Shown here one piece after another: positions 24,140 to 38,189 of a stretch of 64,000 nt of DNA. The first letter of the stretch is position 1; each line of letters begins with the position of its first letter. Below the pieces are notes generated by a model that worked only from the letters and a program-made list of their open reading frames with translations, was not told the origin of the DNA and did no database searches. The position numbers were made by a program, and so were the translations under genes. This stretch comes from Nyssa sinensis (taxonomy: Eukaryota; Streptophyta; Magnoliopsida; Cornales; Nyssaceae), in the NCBI GenBank assembly GCA_008638375.1, contig CM018052.1:30760239-30824238 (forward strand). Reading direction: 5' to 3'.

Positions 24140-25283
24140 ATAATCATCGAGCTTGCCGGACTTTCGATTCGCATTCGCCGGACATTGTAAGAGCTCCATT
24201 CAGCTGCAATCAACTTACTGTTCATATGCAAATTTGTATTCGTGGAATCTCAGAGGTTCGTGTTCTTCAGTCTCTGTTTTTCTTTTCTTTTCTTTTTTAA
24301 ATCGCCGAGATAGTGCCGAATGGTTGATTTCCAGTTAGATTTTTGTTTGTGAAACGACGAATTAATTTAAGATCCAGTTTTCTACCTGTGGAAAACTCCC
24401 AAATTTCTGGTTAAAAAGATGTGATTTTGTGAGGAAGGATTTTCGTTACTGTTATTATTTTTTTATTTTTTTATCATTAATTCTTAAAAATTTCCCTTTC
24501 TCATTTTCCCTGCATAACACTTGTTTTCCTGTATTTGTTTTTGTTAATTCACGATTGAGGCTTCCTGTTTGATTATTTTTTCTGAGAAAATTCTGTTATT
24601 TTCCGGGAAAATATTTCTTGTGCCTTTAGGGGAAAGGGAGAGAGAGGTTTCGTGCCAGGGGCCTTTATTTATTTATTTTTTCATTCTCAGCTTGAATTTC
24701 ACTAATCTTGGTCTGGGATTTTCACATTCTTGATAAATTATGAAATTTCCTTTTTGCCTTTTTTTTATTTATTTATTGTTGGGGAGGTTGTCTAAAAATA
24801 AAATCGAATGTTGCTGATGTTAGTGTTTCTAATCTGTATATTGATAATGAAAACTGAACCTTCACCTATCAAAGTTCGGTTTTAAGATATATTGTAGATT
24901 TCATATTTGGTATTTAACTTCACTTCTTCTTTTTTGGTTGGGGTGGCGAGGGGTGGGGTGGTTTCTCTTCTGAAATTCTGTCATCTTTGTGCAGTGCTTT
25001 GCTGGGAAACACATTTGATACTAATACCTGCTTTACATGCATTGGCTGCAGTTTGTTATGAGAAGACATAGAAACTACAGCTGTCTATGAGGGCATTTAA
25101 ATCATGGAGGTGGCTGCTGAAAAAAAGACATGAATTATTTGATGGGGTACGCTCTATGCAATTATAGTTGCAATTTGTTTAGTTTTGATACGAAGTGTGC
25201 CGATAGAAGTTCTGAGTACCTTCTATCATGTATTGAGTTCCTAACAATATGAAGTGGCAGTGCAGGGAACATGCGGTCTTAAG
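24140..25283 (+). other. 5' UTR of the DUF707 gene (spliced)
   Basis: I infer a first non-coding exon at about 24140-24252, with a donor after CTCAGAG, and a second at 25052-25147 (acceptor CTGCAG, donor GGGGTACGC), both with stops in all useful frames. The third exon begins at about 25264-25266 and carries the start codon. A short upstream ORF (ATG CGG TCT TAA at 25270) precedes the chosen start. Exon edges are from splice signals only. Confidence 0.45.
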
Positions 25284-28200
25284 ATGAAACAGCTGCCGTT
25301 TATGGGAATTATTTTTACAGCAATGTTGTTCATTGTATATAGAACCACAAATTATCAGTATCAACAGACACAGGTATGGTGATGCCATCGATAATTAAAT
25401 ATTGGGTTGATGATCATGTATAAAACTGGGTAGACTGCTTGTCTGATTGCATCATGCTTTCTAAGGATCAATTTGAAGATTTTCTGATGCTATTTTATCA
25501 ACTAACAGTAGAACCACTTCACCCGCGGCATTCTTTGATTGATGATAAAATAATTTTCAAAAAATTTCTCAGGATTAAGAACAATTATTTGGGCCGATGT
25601 GGTTACCCTTTTATGCTGATCTTTTACCAAATAAATCTTCATCTTGGGACTTTTATCAGTTGAGAGTTACTACCTCCTGCTACTTTGTTGTCAGATTGAT
25701 TTCCTGATAATAGTCAATCCTATGACTAACTATGCCTAACTAATGTGTGCTTATATAATTTAATGATGTTCTGCTCTTGATACTTGGTGTTTCTAAAGTT
25801 GGGCCTTTTTTTCTTTTCATTTTATGTTTTCTCTACCATGTGAGGCCACTAATTTTTTTTTTTTGCCTTTTCTTTATTATCAGATGGAATCAAAATTGCA
25901 TCCCTTCTCTTCATTAAAGGTAACAATCTCTGTAGTAGATTTTTTTTTTTTTTTTTATCAATAAAGGTAAACTATATAAATCACAAGGAGCCCGACCGAA
26001 AACTACACAAGAAAGGAATCGGCTACAAAATTTTAAGCCTAATATATCTCAAAAAATCAATTAGCCTATCTAAATACATCGGGTATTCTTCCTTAATCTA
26101 AAAAAAAGAAGGTCTTCAAAAAAAGTATCCTTCAATTTGCAAGGGGGGGCCTCCTCCCTTCAAAAACTCTTCTATTTCTCTCCCTCCATATGCACCAAAC
26201 TAAACAAGTGGGGGCCATTTTCCAAGCAATTCTTAACCCTCTTGGAATCTTTTTGCATCTCCAACCCAAATATAAGTGTTTCACCTTGGCTAGTATCACC
26301 CAATTGAGGCCAAGAATACATAAAAGCATACTCCAAACATCCCTCACATAATTACAATGAAGGAGAAGGTGATAAACTGTTTCTTTTGCCTTTTTGCATA
26401 AGGAACACCGACTAGAAGGGTGGTAGCCTCTTCTTAGTAGATGTCATATAAGTTTTTTATTTTGAATCATTTTATTCATTTCTTTAATTCTCCTCTTTGT
26501 CTGCATAAAATATGAGCTTATGGTGGTCCTGATTTTGCAAGGGAAGCTAGGAGGGATGAAAAATATATCTTTAAGTAGAGCAAAGGTTTTTTCCCCCCTC
26601 CTATTTTGTTGAGTAGGAAGAGGAGGAGAAAGGAAAGAAAGGTGTGTTTCGTGATTTAACATTATACCTTAATATTGAAGGAGAGACACAATGAACCAGG
26701 GGGGAACCCCTTTCGCCTTTTCTTCCTAGCAAACCATATAAACTCTATTCATTAGTCTCCTATTTCTTTCTCCACCTTCCTTCCTGTTTGGCCTCTTACC
26801 AAACACGCTATTAACAACCTCACTATTGTTTTGCATTACATATGCTAATTATATTTCCCAGATTTTAAGATTTCTTTAATACTTTCATTGGGTACATAAT
26901 TTACTGTTAAGTGTTCCCTAAACTGTTACCTAAGGTGCTTCTGATGCTTTGGTATAGGATGCTGGTTTGGCTTCCACTAGTTTGGATAGTCTGCCTCGCG
27001 GTATCATTCAGGGTAGATCAGATTTGGAGTTAAAGCCTCTATGGTCGACAAGTAGTTCAATGTCAAAGGTTAGATTCTGATCTCATTGTACTTTGGCATT
27101 GATTGAACTTCTAGATCATGCACATTTTCACAAAGAGTTAATCCACAATTGGTTGAATTTGGTAGACTTCTCAGTTTCTATCGGTAGTTCTATGTGTACT
27201 TTCACTAAAGTTCTCAGGCATGCATGTGATCATAGAGTTCTATTTATTGGCATCATGTGGGTTCTTTTAATTTTCAGGTCAACAATTCTAGCCCTCGCAA
27301 CTTGCTGGCAATTCCAGTTGGTATTAAACAGAAGAATAACGTTGATACAATTGTTCAAAAGGTATAATAATTGATTTATGATTGGCATTCAAAAGGTACA
27401 ACATTCATTAATGTTCAACATGTCAATATGTGAAATTCTTTGCCTAATTTCAAGGACTTCAGTTTCTTTCAGAGAATTTTACTATTATTTTATTCCATTA
27501 CGATGGCAATGTGGATGGGTGGCGGGATCTTAAGTGGAGTAACCAGGCCATACATATAGTTGCGAAGAGCCAAACAAAATGGTAAGCTTAAGCACTTATA
27601 GTTGAGTTCTTTGTGCCATATGTGTGAGATTTTTGGAAATTATAGTTATTATGAGTAAGAGATCTTTGCAATCTTTAGGAGGAGATCAAACATATATGGG
27701 TTTAAATTATTTATCTCTTGGACTAAATTTTGGCACCATCATGTGGCTTGGCTTGACATTTTTATAACATGACTCCTGTTTCCCTTGAGCCTTGGAACTA
27801 GCTGTGCAAGTAGATGAGGCCCTTGTAAATCAATTACTGACAATTGATTTTCCTGCATGACTCCCTCCTTCCTTCCCCGGTAGTTTAGGTTGGGATAGTA
27901 TATAATGAGTCCTGACGTTTGAACTGGCTGAAAAATTGAAAGTGATCTGGATATCCACATTGGATGTTTCTTATCAATTTTTTGGATCCTTTTTGCGCAA
28001 GTGCTGGATCTTTTCTAGCTGTGGGATCTCCCTGGTGGACTTGTCAAATGGCAGTTTTTTTTTTTTGGGGGGGGGGGGAAGTTATGTCTAATGACCCTGA
28101 TCCAGCTTAGTATGTAAGAACATTTTTAATACTCATATTTTGTGGCTTGTTTTCTTTTTATATCAGGTGGTTTGCAAAACGCTTTCTGCATCCAGCTGTT

Positions 28201-29907
28201 GTGTCCATTTATGATTATATATTTCTCTGGGATGAAGATTTGGGGGTGGAGAATTTTCACCCAGGAAGGTACAGTTAATGTGTTCGTGGGCATTCTTTCT
28301 CTGTGCTATTCTAATGTTTTCTTCCTCTGAATTTGTTTGTAGTTTGTACAAATAGTTTTGTGAAGGCATTAGAACGTTATCAATTTACAGGTTAATTACA
28401 CCACCAAAAAATTAGCAGATGCTTGACATATAGTTAAAACTCTGTTTTACCTTACGATTTTTCGAGCGTTCTCTCTTCTAGTCTGATGAACCTTCTCTTT
28501 CTCTCTTTGTTCTCTGACATTATACATTCTTGGCATCTGAAGAAAATCCTATTTTATTTGTCCAGCTCTTTATTCACTTTCAGGAGATGAATGCAGTAGA
28601 CAACGAAAGTTTATTTGTGTGAATATTTTTGCTTGATTTCCAGTGGTGGTGATTGAGGTTTTATAAATTATATGTAATGCCAGACTCATACTCTCCATAG
28701 AACATATTATTGATTTGTAGCTTTTCCTCTATATAGATACTTGAAAATTATGAAATCAGAAAGACTGGAGATATCTCAGCCAGCTTTAGATCCAAATTCG
28801 ACTGGTATACATCACAGGATTACGATACGGAAAAGAACAAAAAAAATTCATAGGTGAATGGTGTGATTTTTTTCCATTTTACTGATACAATTCCACATTT
28901 CGAGTCTTCTGATACTAATACTAACATATTTTATCTTTATGCAGAAGAGTATATGACATCAGGGGTAGTGTAAAGTGCTCAGATGCCAGTGACGGGCCCC
29001 CATGCACTGGGTCAGTAACCAGAACTCTATTATGGCCAGAATTATCTTCTATTCTCTTCAAATATATATTTTTTTTAAAATAATTTGTGGACCTAATTAT
29101 CAAGTTAAATTTTCCATTTCTCCCCATTTCATCTGTCATCAAGCTAATAAGTTGCGTCATCAAAGTAACTTTACACTTATAACTGTTAAAGTAGGTTAGT
29201 CTTTCATGTTCAGAGTGAAGCTGTTAACTATTAAAATGCGATTTCAAGTATATTCTTTGTGATATTTTCAACTAAAGGTGTCTTTTCTTATCATCTAAAA
29301 ACTGACTAGAACACACTATATTTGCAGTTTTGTGGAAGGAATGGCTCCAGTCTTTTCAAGATCTGCTTGGCATTGTGCATGGCATCTTATTCAGGTGAAT
29401 ATATAGATCTTTCTTCTGTTCAGAGCTCCCATCATTCAGCTAACATCTTCAAAATATTAAAGAATCATATATAGATCTTGCATGTCAACATTGTTCTTAA
29501 AATTCTCATAGTTTTCCATGTAACACGATGATTGAAGTAGTATCTTATCTGAACAATCCGTTTCCTACATCAATTATAGTCGATAAAGTCCCAAGATTTT
29601 TCAATCTTGGGGTCATATATTCCCTAACCTAAATGATGGGGTTGCATACTAAATCTCTGATGTTTTATGAATGGAAAAATGCCTCTTATGGAAGTATGAA
29701 AATGATTTTTGATATTGGAAAGACTGCTGATATTATTTGGGCTTCATTCTTGAAATCATCTATATTTGAGTTTGTTCTGCTACGTCTCGCTGCATTTACT
29801 CAATTTTTTTATAAGACCAGATTGCAAGCAAACCATGTTGAATCTCAAACTAGAGGTTGATGGTTCAAGTCTCCTTAAGGGGCAAAGTGTGTGTATGATT
29901 AACCTAT

Positions 29908-29942
<35 letters not shown>

Positions 29943-32900
29943 CGTGTTCATCACTTTCTCTTCATCTCCAAATTTTGATTATTTTGCTCTATTTAGTTAG
30001 TCTTTCTAGATGTATCTCATGCATAGGCTTCTACTAATCAGCAAAACCATTATTCTATCTAGTACTTTTCCTGTTCCTGCTTTGTTGTTCTGAGAACTCG
30101 TGATTTTAGTAATTTGAAGATGTCATACATAGCATTTCACTTCTTAATATGTATGTCTTTCTTTCCTCACCTGCTATTTTTATGTTTGCTCATCAGGGAA
30201 GGGAAAAAAAATTACCCCCTATTGAGAGGCTGTGCCTGAGCAGCATAGGAACCTTAATTGATAATTTTTTGATGGAAAAGGAATTTAATATAAAAAAGGT
30301 AATAATGTATGAGACTGGATGTTTTTTCCTGACAAGTAAAAGGTAATATTAAAGGTTCCCCAAGGGGAGCATACCCAAAAACACAACCTACTCTACCTTT
30401 ACACAGGTCATAAAGACCCCAAAAGATCAACTAAGGAAATGGCATTTACAGGAAAGGCCTCTTTTGCCCAAAAAAATAACAAGCGCAAAAAAAGAATCCT
30501 TAAGAGAAGGAAGAGATTGCACCAAATCTTCAAAGATGCAATTGTTTCTTTCTTTCCAGCTCCACAGAAGGCAAATTGGAACCAGATTTCATATCTTACT
30601 TTGACTCTTTTCTCATCTTGTAGCCTGCCCAAGCTATCGGCGCCTCTCTAACAGCCCATGGCATTACCCATGGCAGCCCAAAAGTAGCAAGGGACAAATC
30701 CCAGCATTCCCTGGCCGCTTGGCAATGAATGAGGATGTGATTGATCCTTTCTTCCTCTTTCTTAGAAAAAATAGCATCTACTTGCCAATTAAAAGCCTCT
30801 TCTCTTCAAATTATCCATGGTTAAAATAGCTTTAAAAGAAGCCCTCCCAAACAAAAAAGGAAGCTTTGGGAGGAGCTCCTAAGTGCCAATCCCAAGGGAA
30901 ATGAAAACCCTCTAGATCTTCCATGCTCCTATAGAAGGAGCGAACAGAAAAAGATTTCTTATCTGGAATCCAAACGATTTTGTCCTCCATCCCCTCCAAG
31001 ATCCCAAAAGAATGAATATGACTGAGAAAAGAGTCCACCTCCTCCAACACCCAATCAAAGAGCTCTCTTCTAAACCTAGGAGTCCAAACCGTGCCATTCC
31101 CCATCCTCTTATTGTACTCCCTCACCCAAGACCCCTTATTACAAGCCAAACCATAAAGAGAAGGGAATTTAACCCTCAAAGAAGCTTCCCCACTCCACGT
31201 GCCTTCCCAAAAATTCACACGAGAGCCATCACCCACACCAAATCTAATCCTCTCCCAAAACTATCTTCACACACCCCTAATGGCACCCCAAAGACCACAC
31301 CCCCACAGCCCTCCACCCTACTTGAGCATGAGCCTTCCTTCTCACATCCATATTTAAAAGCAATAACCTTCATCCACAACTCACTCTGTCCCTCCCCCAA
31401 TCTCCACAACCATTTACCAAGAAGAGCTTTGTTGAAAATCTTCAGTTCTTTCACCCCATAGCCCCCCCAGACTGCATTGGCTTCTTAATTTAGTCCCAAC
31501 TTACCAAATGAATCTTCCTAGCGTCCCCCTTACGATCCCATAAAAAGTCTCTCTAAATCTTTTCCAAACTTTTACTTACCAAAGAATGAATAGGGAACAA
31601 AGACAGAGTAAGTTGGAAGATTGCCCAAAGTACCTTTCATAAGAGTAAGCCTTCCTCCCTTAGAAAGAAGTTTCTCCTTCCATCTTGCCAGCCAGCTATG
31701 CAACCTATCCACCAATGGATCCCACACCCCTTTATATCTCTAGGAGGCTCCTAGCGGAAAGCCCTATATACGTAGCAGGAAGAGATCCCACTTTACAACC
31801 CAAGGTACAGGCCAAAGCTTCCAATCCCTGCACCTCCCCAACCAGGTAAATGCAACTCTTTGAGAGGTTAATCCGCAGACCCGAAACTGCCTCTAAGAAG
31901 ACCAATATTCATCTAATGAAACGAAAATGATGAACATTAGGCTTGCAAAAAATAATAGTGTCATCAGCAAATAGCAAGTGATAAATATCAACCCCATCGC
32001 CCCTTCTATCCTTCACTTGGAAGCCCTTTATCAACCGCGCTTCCTCAGCTCTGGACATAAAATGGCTGAAAACTTCCATTGCAATCACAAATAAGAGAGA
32101 GGATAGAGGATCCCCTTGCCTTAAACCTCTGAAAGATCTAAAGAAATAGGCTAAAGAGCCATTAACAAGCACTAAAAAGGAAACAAAGGAGGTGCGCTAT
32201 TCTATCCAAATCCTCCATTTCTCCCCAAAACCCATCTTCTGTAACATGTTTAGCAAAAACTTCCAATTAACATAATTAAAAGCTTTTTCAATGTCCAACT
32301 TGCAAACAAGGCCCTTTTTTCTCTGCTTCTTCCTTGTATTGATGCATTCATTAGCAATAAGGGCTGCGTCCAAAATTTTCCTACCCTCCACAAAGGCGTT
32401 TTGACTGCCCGGGATGATGCTACCTTTAACTTTCTTCAGTTTCAATGAGAGGACCTTTGGCACCAGCTTGTAGACATTGCCTACCAAACTAAGAGGACAA
32501 AAGTCTCTAATACTTTCAGCCCCCTCCTTCTTAGGAATGAGAGTAATGAACGAAGCATTGAGGCTTCGCTCAAAGCCCCCATCCCTGTGAAAGCTCCCAA
32601 AGGCTGCCATCACATCTGATTTGACCACATTTCAACATTAAAAAAAAAAACCAAGGAAAAACCATCTAGCCCCGGCTTTATTCCCATCACAAGCATCAAG
32701 GGCTCTAGCAACTTCTTCCTCTGAGAAAGGGATCTCCAGCCCAGCCACCTCGTCCCCATTTAATCTTCCCATAATAATGTCATCCAACCCGGGCCTCCAA
32801 TGGCAAGTCTTTGTATACAGCTTGTTATGGAAGCCAACAATACCACTCTTAACAGATTCCTCCTTGGTTAAGACGTGATCATCAATAACAATTGCTTGCA

Positions 32901-35900
32901 TCCATTGATTCGTTTACTTGATATTGTTGGGTTGAACTCCACTCTTGATTTTTGCCACAGTATGGAAGCCAATAATACCACTCTTAATAGTCAATCCAAA
33001 TGCTTGCGTCCATTGATTCGTTTCCTTGACATTGTTGGGTTAGCATCTGGGCTGGCTGTGTAACCAATTGACCACGGTTATCTCTTTCCTTTTTACTTTT
33101 CTCTTTTCTGAGAAAAAAAACTACAATTTTTTACACCTAGTTCAAGTCATATATTACGGAGATAAGTATTTAGTTTGGGTCAGGTTCTTTCTCTAATTGA
33201 TGATTCGCATATTTCAGCATAGCGATTGACTCCTAGATTGCAGGTCTGCTTGTAGAATAATTTATCAAATTCACATGTGAATTTGGCAACATTGTGTACC
33301 TATAGGGCAATTTGTAATGTTCCAACTATAGGTTATGCCGTCCCCCTTCCCCTTTTTCTCTTTTATCAAAACAAAGAAAAGAAGAAAATGGCTTCTTTGT
33401 AAATGTAACTGTGTAGTGATGGTTGATGCCAAATAATTGTGCACCGTGTAATCTGCTTCTGAGATGCCAACTTCACCCTTTTGTCTAACTCATTAGAAGT
33501 AAATCTTTATTGCCCAAGCTTATATTTAACTTAAAAGAGATTTCTGGTCTCTGGAATACTTTTTTTCATAAATTAGATATGTGCATCAACAGTATCTTGA
33601 ACCCAATAATGCCTTGCCATTTCCTTTTCTTTTTTCTTTTTCCCTGTCTTTAATAAATCTCTAAAGAGCTGCTTCCCTTTCTTTGTCAGAATGATCTGGT
33701 TCATGGTTGGGGAATGGATATGAAACTTGGATATTGTGCACAGGTGAGATAATCTGTCATTATTTTTTGTTTTTGCAGTTCCAGCCTGGTTAATGCATAG
33801 TGGTTTTTTTGCTGGAGCTTGTTTGTGTTTATGTCTTGCATTCCTTGATACATTCGTATTATTGGCAGTCTGAATTCATGTATAAAGGTCATTACCTGGT
33901 ACTGCTCCTACTTATATGGAGTGCTGGGAGTGGTACTGCTCCTGCTTATGTGGAGTCTGGGACTGGTACTAGTCCTACTTATGCAGAGTGTAGTTGGCAG
34001 TTCAAGTTTGACTGCTTGCAATTTAAATTCATCTTAGGAAAAAAGAAAAAAAATCCATTTTTTTTTTAGCCTATAAGGGCATCTCCATTTACCTTTACTA
34101 ATGATCTTGTAAAAACATCTAATGAGCTACATAGTTTACTTATTTTGGCTATAAATTTTTTAATATGAATACTTATCAAAATAGAAAAGATAAAATAAAT
34201 TTTTTGATGGTGCATAGCATATAGACTGATAATAAAAAAGGTGAATAGCATCTAGATATATATAGTTGAAAATTTTTGTCTTTTGTAAGTAAAAGAGAAA
34301 AGCATTAGAAGAAAAAAAAAAGTAGAGTTGATTGCAAAGAAAAAGGCAATGAAAGTATATTTCCAGGAGCTGTATATATGTATATATGATATATATATAT
34401 ATATATATATATTATTCAAAGCAATTTCTAGAATTTTTACCAGCACCATGTTCGCATCCCCCACCTCCCTTACCCGCTAATGGTGCCAAAATAAATGTTA
34501 TCATTATCAACAACACCTTCCAAAAATCCTAATACATGGATGTAGATTTCCAGTCTGCAATCCTCTGCTCTAACTGTTACTAGAATCACCTACAGTCTCG
34601 AGTAATACCATCTTTACCAATTCCCTCCCCTCGAGCATAGTGACCTCCTTGTATCACCATTACAACTGCTACCAAATAATCCTCTCACCATCACCACTGT
34701 CTCAGCATCTCCTGCACCACCACTAACATAATTTATCACTATCACTGCAGCCTCCTACACCACCACTATTATCATTATTGCGAATTGCATACTCATCCCT
34801 TGCTTTCATCCCTTCTAGTTTTATTCCGAATATGAATAGAATTAACTTGGCCCTTGTACTTTCAGCTTGTGGCAAAAAGCTAAAGAGCTAGAAAGGCAAG
34901 TTAGTTGCCTTCTTTTCTTTCTCAAAAGGAGTGTGTGCAAGTGAGAGTGCTTCTGTTAATCTATTTATTTAGGGATTCGGTTTTAAGTTTCATTATGCTT
35001 TTGAAGTTATTACCTAAATACACTAAGATTTTATTATATTCTGATGGAATTTGGGTGCGGAAACTGTTATCAGTTGAATGTTTCCATTCAAAGTGTCTGG
35101 CTCTAGGTCTTTTGAGTGGTTTTACATTGGTTCACTTTGTATTAAGCTATGAATAGTAAATAAATAAATAATAAACATTAGAATAAAACTATTTTGCATT
35201 AAGTAATGTATTCAATAAGTTAATTTCGTTCATATATATTTAATGATTCTTTTAGATATTCTTATGTGGCTACATACTTATTTATACATGTCAATTAGCG
35301 TTCGTTCTGTTTTGTTTGATAGGTTAAGTCAATTAGTTACTTTTATAGTTCTAAATAAGCTTTTTACAGGGGGACCGAACAAAGAAGGTGGGAGTTATTG
35401 ATAGTGAATATATCGTTCATCAGGGTATACAAACTTTGGGCGGGCAATCTGCAAGAAAGGTTATTTGCTTATTTTATTTGGTGAACTTTTTTATGCATTT
35501 GTTTTGTTCTCTATTGGTCTTGTGGGCTACCATCTGAATAGCACCTTAAACCTATATTGATTGTGGGGAAAAAGAGTGTGCTCAGAGTTTCATTTTGAAT
35601 ACCGAGGAGCTGTAAAGAGAAATTTATCTATTGATATTAATGCGTCATGGGTATAAGAAAAGTGGTCCTATCCTAAATTTTTTTTTGGGGTAAATTTATG
35701 CCTCTTTTCCCATCTTATTACGAGTTGATTTTAAGAATTTTAGTTTGTGAATTTTCCTTCTTAATGATTTCATTTTTTGAAGGAAACTAGTTCCTTCCTA
35801 GAAAATATTCCAGGGAAAAAAGAAGATTTATGAGGCTGTAAGTGGTTATTTTGTTGTGGGGCTTGGGAGAAATTAATAAAACCTTTTTTCTAGTTTTGGG

Positions 35901-38189
35901 GGGAATCTCTCTCTTTTTGCTTGAATCCCCCCCCCTCCCTTATTATGAGTAAATTTTCATTGAAAATGATGGAGGTTCACCAGTATCTGTTCTTTGCTAA
36001 TTATACAAGATGTATTTTATGGGGAGCCTCTAAATTAAAGAAAATTATGAATTGTGTTCCTGATGACCATCACAGTTCTTCTTTTCTTTAGCTGTTTCCA
36101 AGACATTGCCTTTTGACTTGAATATACTTTCATGAATTGTTGGATGACTTCATAAACTGGTCTAAGTTGCTGATTCTGATTCATATTGGCAACCCAATTT
36201 TTTATAATATAAATTTATCTTCTTTGAAATTTTAATTGTTTGGTTTGGCTCTCCCTAAATTTTGCTGATTTATAACTAATATCTGAATTTTTGTCCAAAA
36301 TTCAGATAAATTCAACTAGACAAAGCCTTAAAAACTCCTGGAGCCATCTATGCACATGGGCACCTTGTCTTTCTGCATTGCCTTGATTACAGTTTCCTTG
36401 TCCCAATAGGTTATTCAATTCAAAATTTAATCAGTCTTCATTTACTAGTTTGTACTTTGGCTGTCTTCAGGAATGATTGATCCATGTTAGACAACTTAAC
36501 CTCATCTTGCCGTAAACTGATTCCACCTTTGGCTGCTTACACATGCATTCAACCCCCACTCCTTCTATGTCCCTTCTCTTCTATCAAACTCAACATCATG
36601 AAGGCTTGGCTGGCCTTACAGGCAGCGTATAAAACTTTTCCATTTATCTTAATAGGCACTCCACAATTACAATACTCTGAAAACTCTTTTTTTTTTTTTG
36701 CATCATCCTTCCTGCTCTAAACTTTCGGGCAGCATCCTCTCTGATATGATCTTTCCCATGGGTAATTAATCCAAATACCAAAAACAGAAATATTCTCTCA
36801 CAGGTGTATGCCATTAATTTTCTCTCCTTTCATTCATACTCGATTTACATAATTTACATTCTTATGTTCTTAGTCCTTTTTATCTTGAAATTTTTTTATA
36901 TTCTAAAGTGCATCTTCATAGTTCTATTTTAGAACTATTCTAGTTTTATCAGCTAATACTATATTGTCAACAAATGACAAACTATTGAGATTCAAAGCTC
37001 AGTTGTCTCTTATCAAATTATTTTCATGCTAATTTCTGTTCTATCAGATGTGTTCATCTCACCTTAGCACATCTAGTTGGTATCCCTTGCTTTTCAAAAT
37101 CCACCTCATTGCCTTGCTTGGAATAACATTGTCTCCCTGGTAAACAATCTATAAAATATTTTAAATTTTTAAGTAGGAAATAGAAAAGAATTAACCACCA
37201 AGAGTTGACGTGAAATGCAGAAGTTTATTCAGGTTGCCTCCTAAGTTGAGTCTCCTCCCACATATTTAATCTCTTTTCGGCGACAAAATAGTTGTAAATA
37301 ACACTGGAAAATCATTGGCATTATCACTGTTTTAGTTTCTTGCTCTTCTTGTTGTGTCATTTGTTCTCCACCTGGCAATATTAATGCTCTCTAATTTCAT
37401 GCAGACTTCAAATCCCGAGGACTCAATGAAGGTATACTTCTTTTTACTCCTTTAAGCTTGTCTTTTTCCTTCATTTTCATCCTTTTATTTTCCTTTTTTC
37501 TTCTTTTATTTTTTTGGGATTAAACAGAGACATGTTTTACCATGTTGTGCCATTGGTGACTTTTACTTCATTCAAACTGGCTACTGCTCTGCTATTCTTT
37601 ATTTTCACATATTTCATCATTTTCCTCTTGGTTTTCAGAGACATGCTGTTGATGTGCGAGCTGAGGTAAGACAACTGGACCTGTAATATGTTGTAACTCT
37701 CATTTCAAGTCTATATGTTTTCGAATAACTTTTAATTAAACTGGGTGAAAATTGCCTATATCTAGACACTCAGTATACCTGGTTTGCTGCCTGGGTGGCA
37801 GCCAAATAGTTATCTTCGCCTAATCTTAGGGCATCTCTTGGACTAGGAATCCACTCTTAAATTCTTAATGTGATCACATATTTTGGGTAGAGGGAGGGAT
37901 TTTCTTTTTGGGTAATGATTTTTTGTTCTATTCTTTTTTCTTAAAAAAAAAAATAAAAAATTTTGGGATATGATATTCATATCAGTATATACCATCTTAC
38001 TAATTTGATGGAACTTGGTTTTTATGTTTGAAATGTACTGAGCAGATTAGGAGGCAATCAACGTCGGAGCTTCGAGTATTTAAAAAACGTTGGGAACAAG
38101 CTGTGAAGGAGGATGAGAACTGGGTTGATCCATTTCCAAAGATTAAAAAACGCAAGCAACAACGACGGATTCAAAGGCGCCAGTTTTAA
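25284..38189 (+). CDS. DUF707 family protein, 14 coding exons
   Basis: Coding exons: 25284-25373, 25884-25919, 26958-27068, 27278-27361, 27463-27581, 28167-28268, 28737-28853, 28945-29010, 29328-29394, 33690-33743, 35370-35459, 37405-37431, 37639-37665, 38046-38189. All introns are GT-AG and the phases join without a break to give 377 codons and TAA, the usual length for the family. Residues 4-19 form one hydrophobic helix, a signal anchor, so a type II membrane protein of the secretory pathway is likely. The DUF707 core (PF05212) runs from about residue 90 to 330, with FHYDGNVDGW, AKRFLHP, YIFLWDEDLG (acidic DED at 169-171) and HGWGMDMKLGYCAQGD. The tail is Lys/Arg-rich. The biochemical role is not established; the DED motif suggests, but does not prove, a glycosyltransferase-like fold. 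Older databases call relatives 'lysine ketoglutarate reductase trans-splicing related', a name without functional support. Intron 10 of 4.3 kb and intron 3 carry LINE insertions. Confidence 0.93.
25941..26434 (-). mobile_element. 5'-truncated L1-type LINE in DUF707 intron 3
   Basis: The minus strand encodes an intact zf-RVT module (Cys-Ser-Leu-Cys, then HLLLHC) followed by a W.iW.ERN.R.FEG block, the C-terminal part of plant L1 ORF2. It ends in a poly(A) tail (poly-T at 25941-25956 on the + strand). A perfect 8-bp target duplication, TAGTAGAT, flanks it (25933-25940 and 26435-26442). It is antisense to the host gene. Confidence 0.82.
29908..29939. repeat. (AT)n microsatellite in DUF707 intron 10
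   Basis: About 15 AT units, preceded at 29860-29880 by a box B-like GATGGTTCAAGTCTCC. Together these could be the end of a tRNA-derived SINE, but box A is not convincing. Confidence 0.6.
30321..33060 (-). mobile_element. Degenerate L1-type LINE in DUF707 intron 10
   Basis: Minus-strand reading, 5' to 3', runs from 33060 down to 30321. The linker before the RT (IPFSEEEVARALDACDGNKA) is at about 32660-32730. Reverse transcriptase blocks follow: LIPKKEGA, GSQNAFVEGR and LDIEKAFN at 32200-32560, then GLRQGDPLS and the catalytic FADD at about 31930-32130. A zf-RVT region lies at 30832-31236. Frameshifts and stops separate these blocks, so it is dead. A short poly-A (30321-30326 on the complement) marks the 3' end. 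The endonuclease domain is missing. The 5' part holds a diverged internal duplication (TATGGAAGCCAA at about 32827 and 32962). No target duplication was found. Confidence 0.85.

Noticed and set aside
31012..31461. 149-codon + strand frame
   Set aside because: It lies antisense to the LINE zf-RVT region, which is the recognisable coding strand. The + strand translation is low-information Pro/Ser/His-rich.
34252..34464. 70-codon minus-strand frame in DUF707 intron 10-11 region
   Set aside because: It runs through an (AT)n tract that translates as Ile-Tyr repeats; not a gene.
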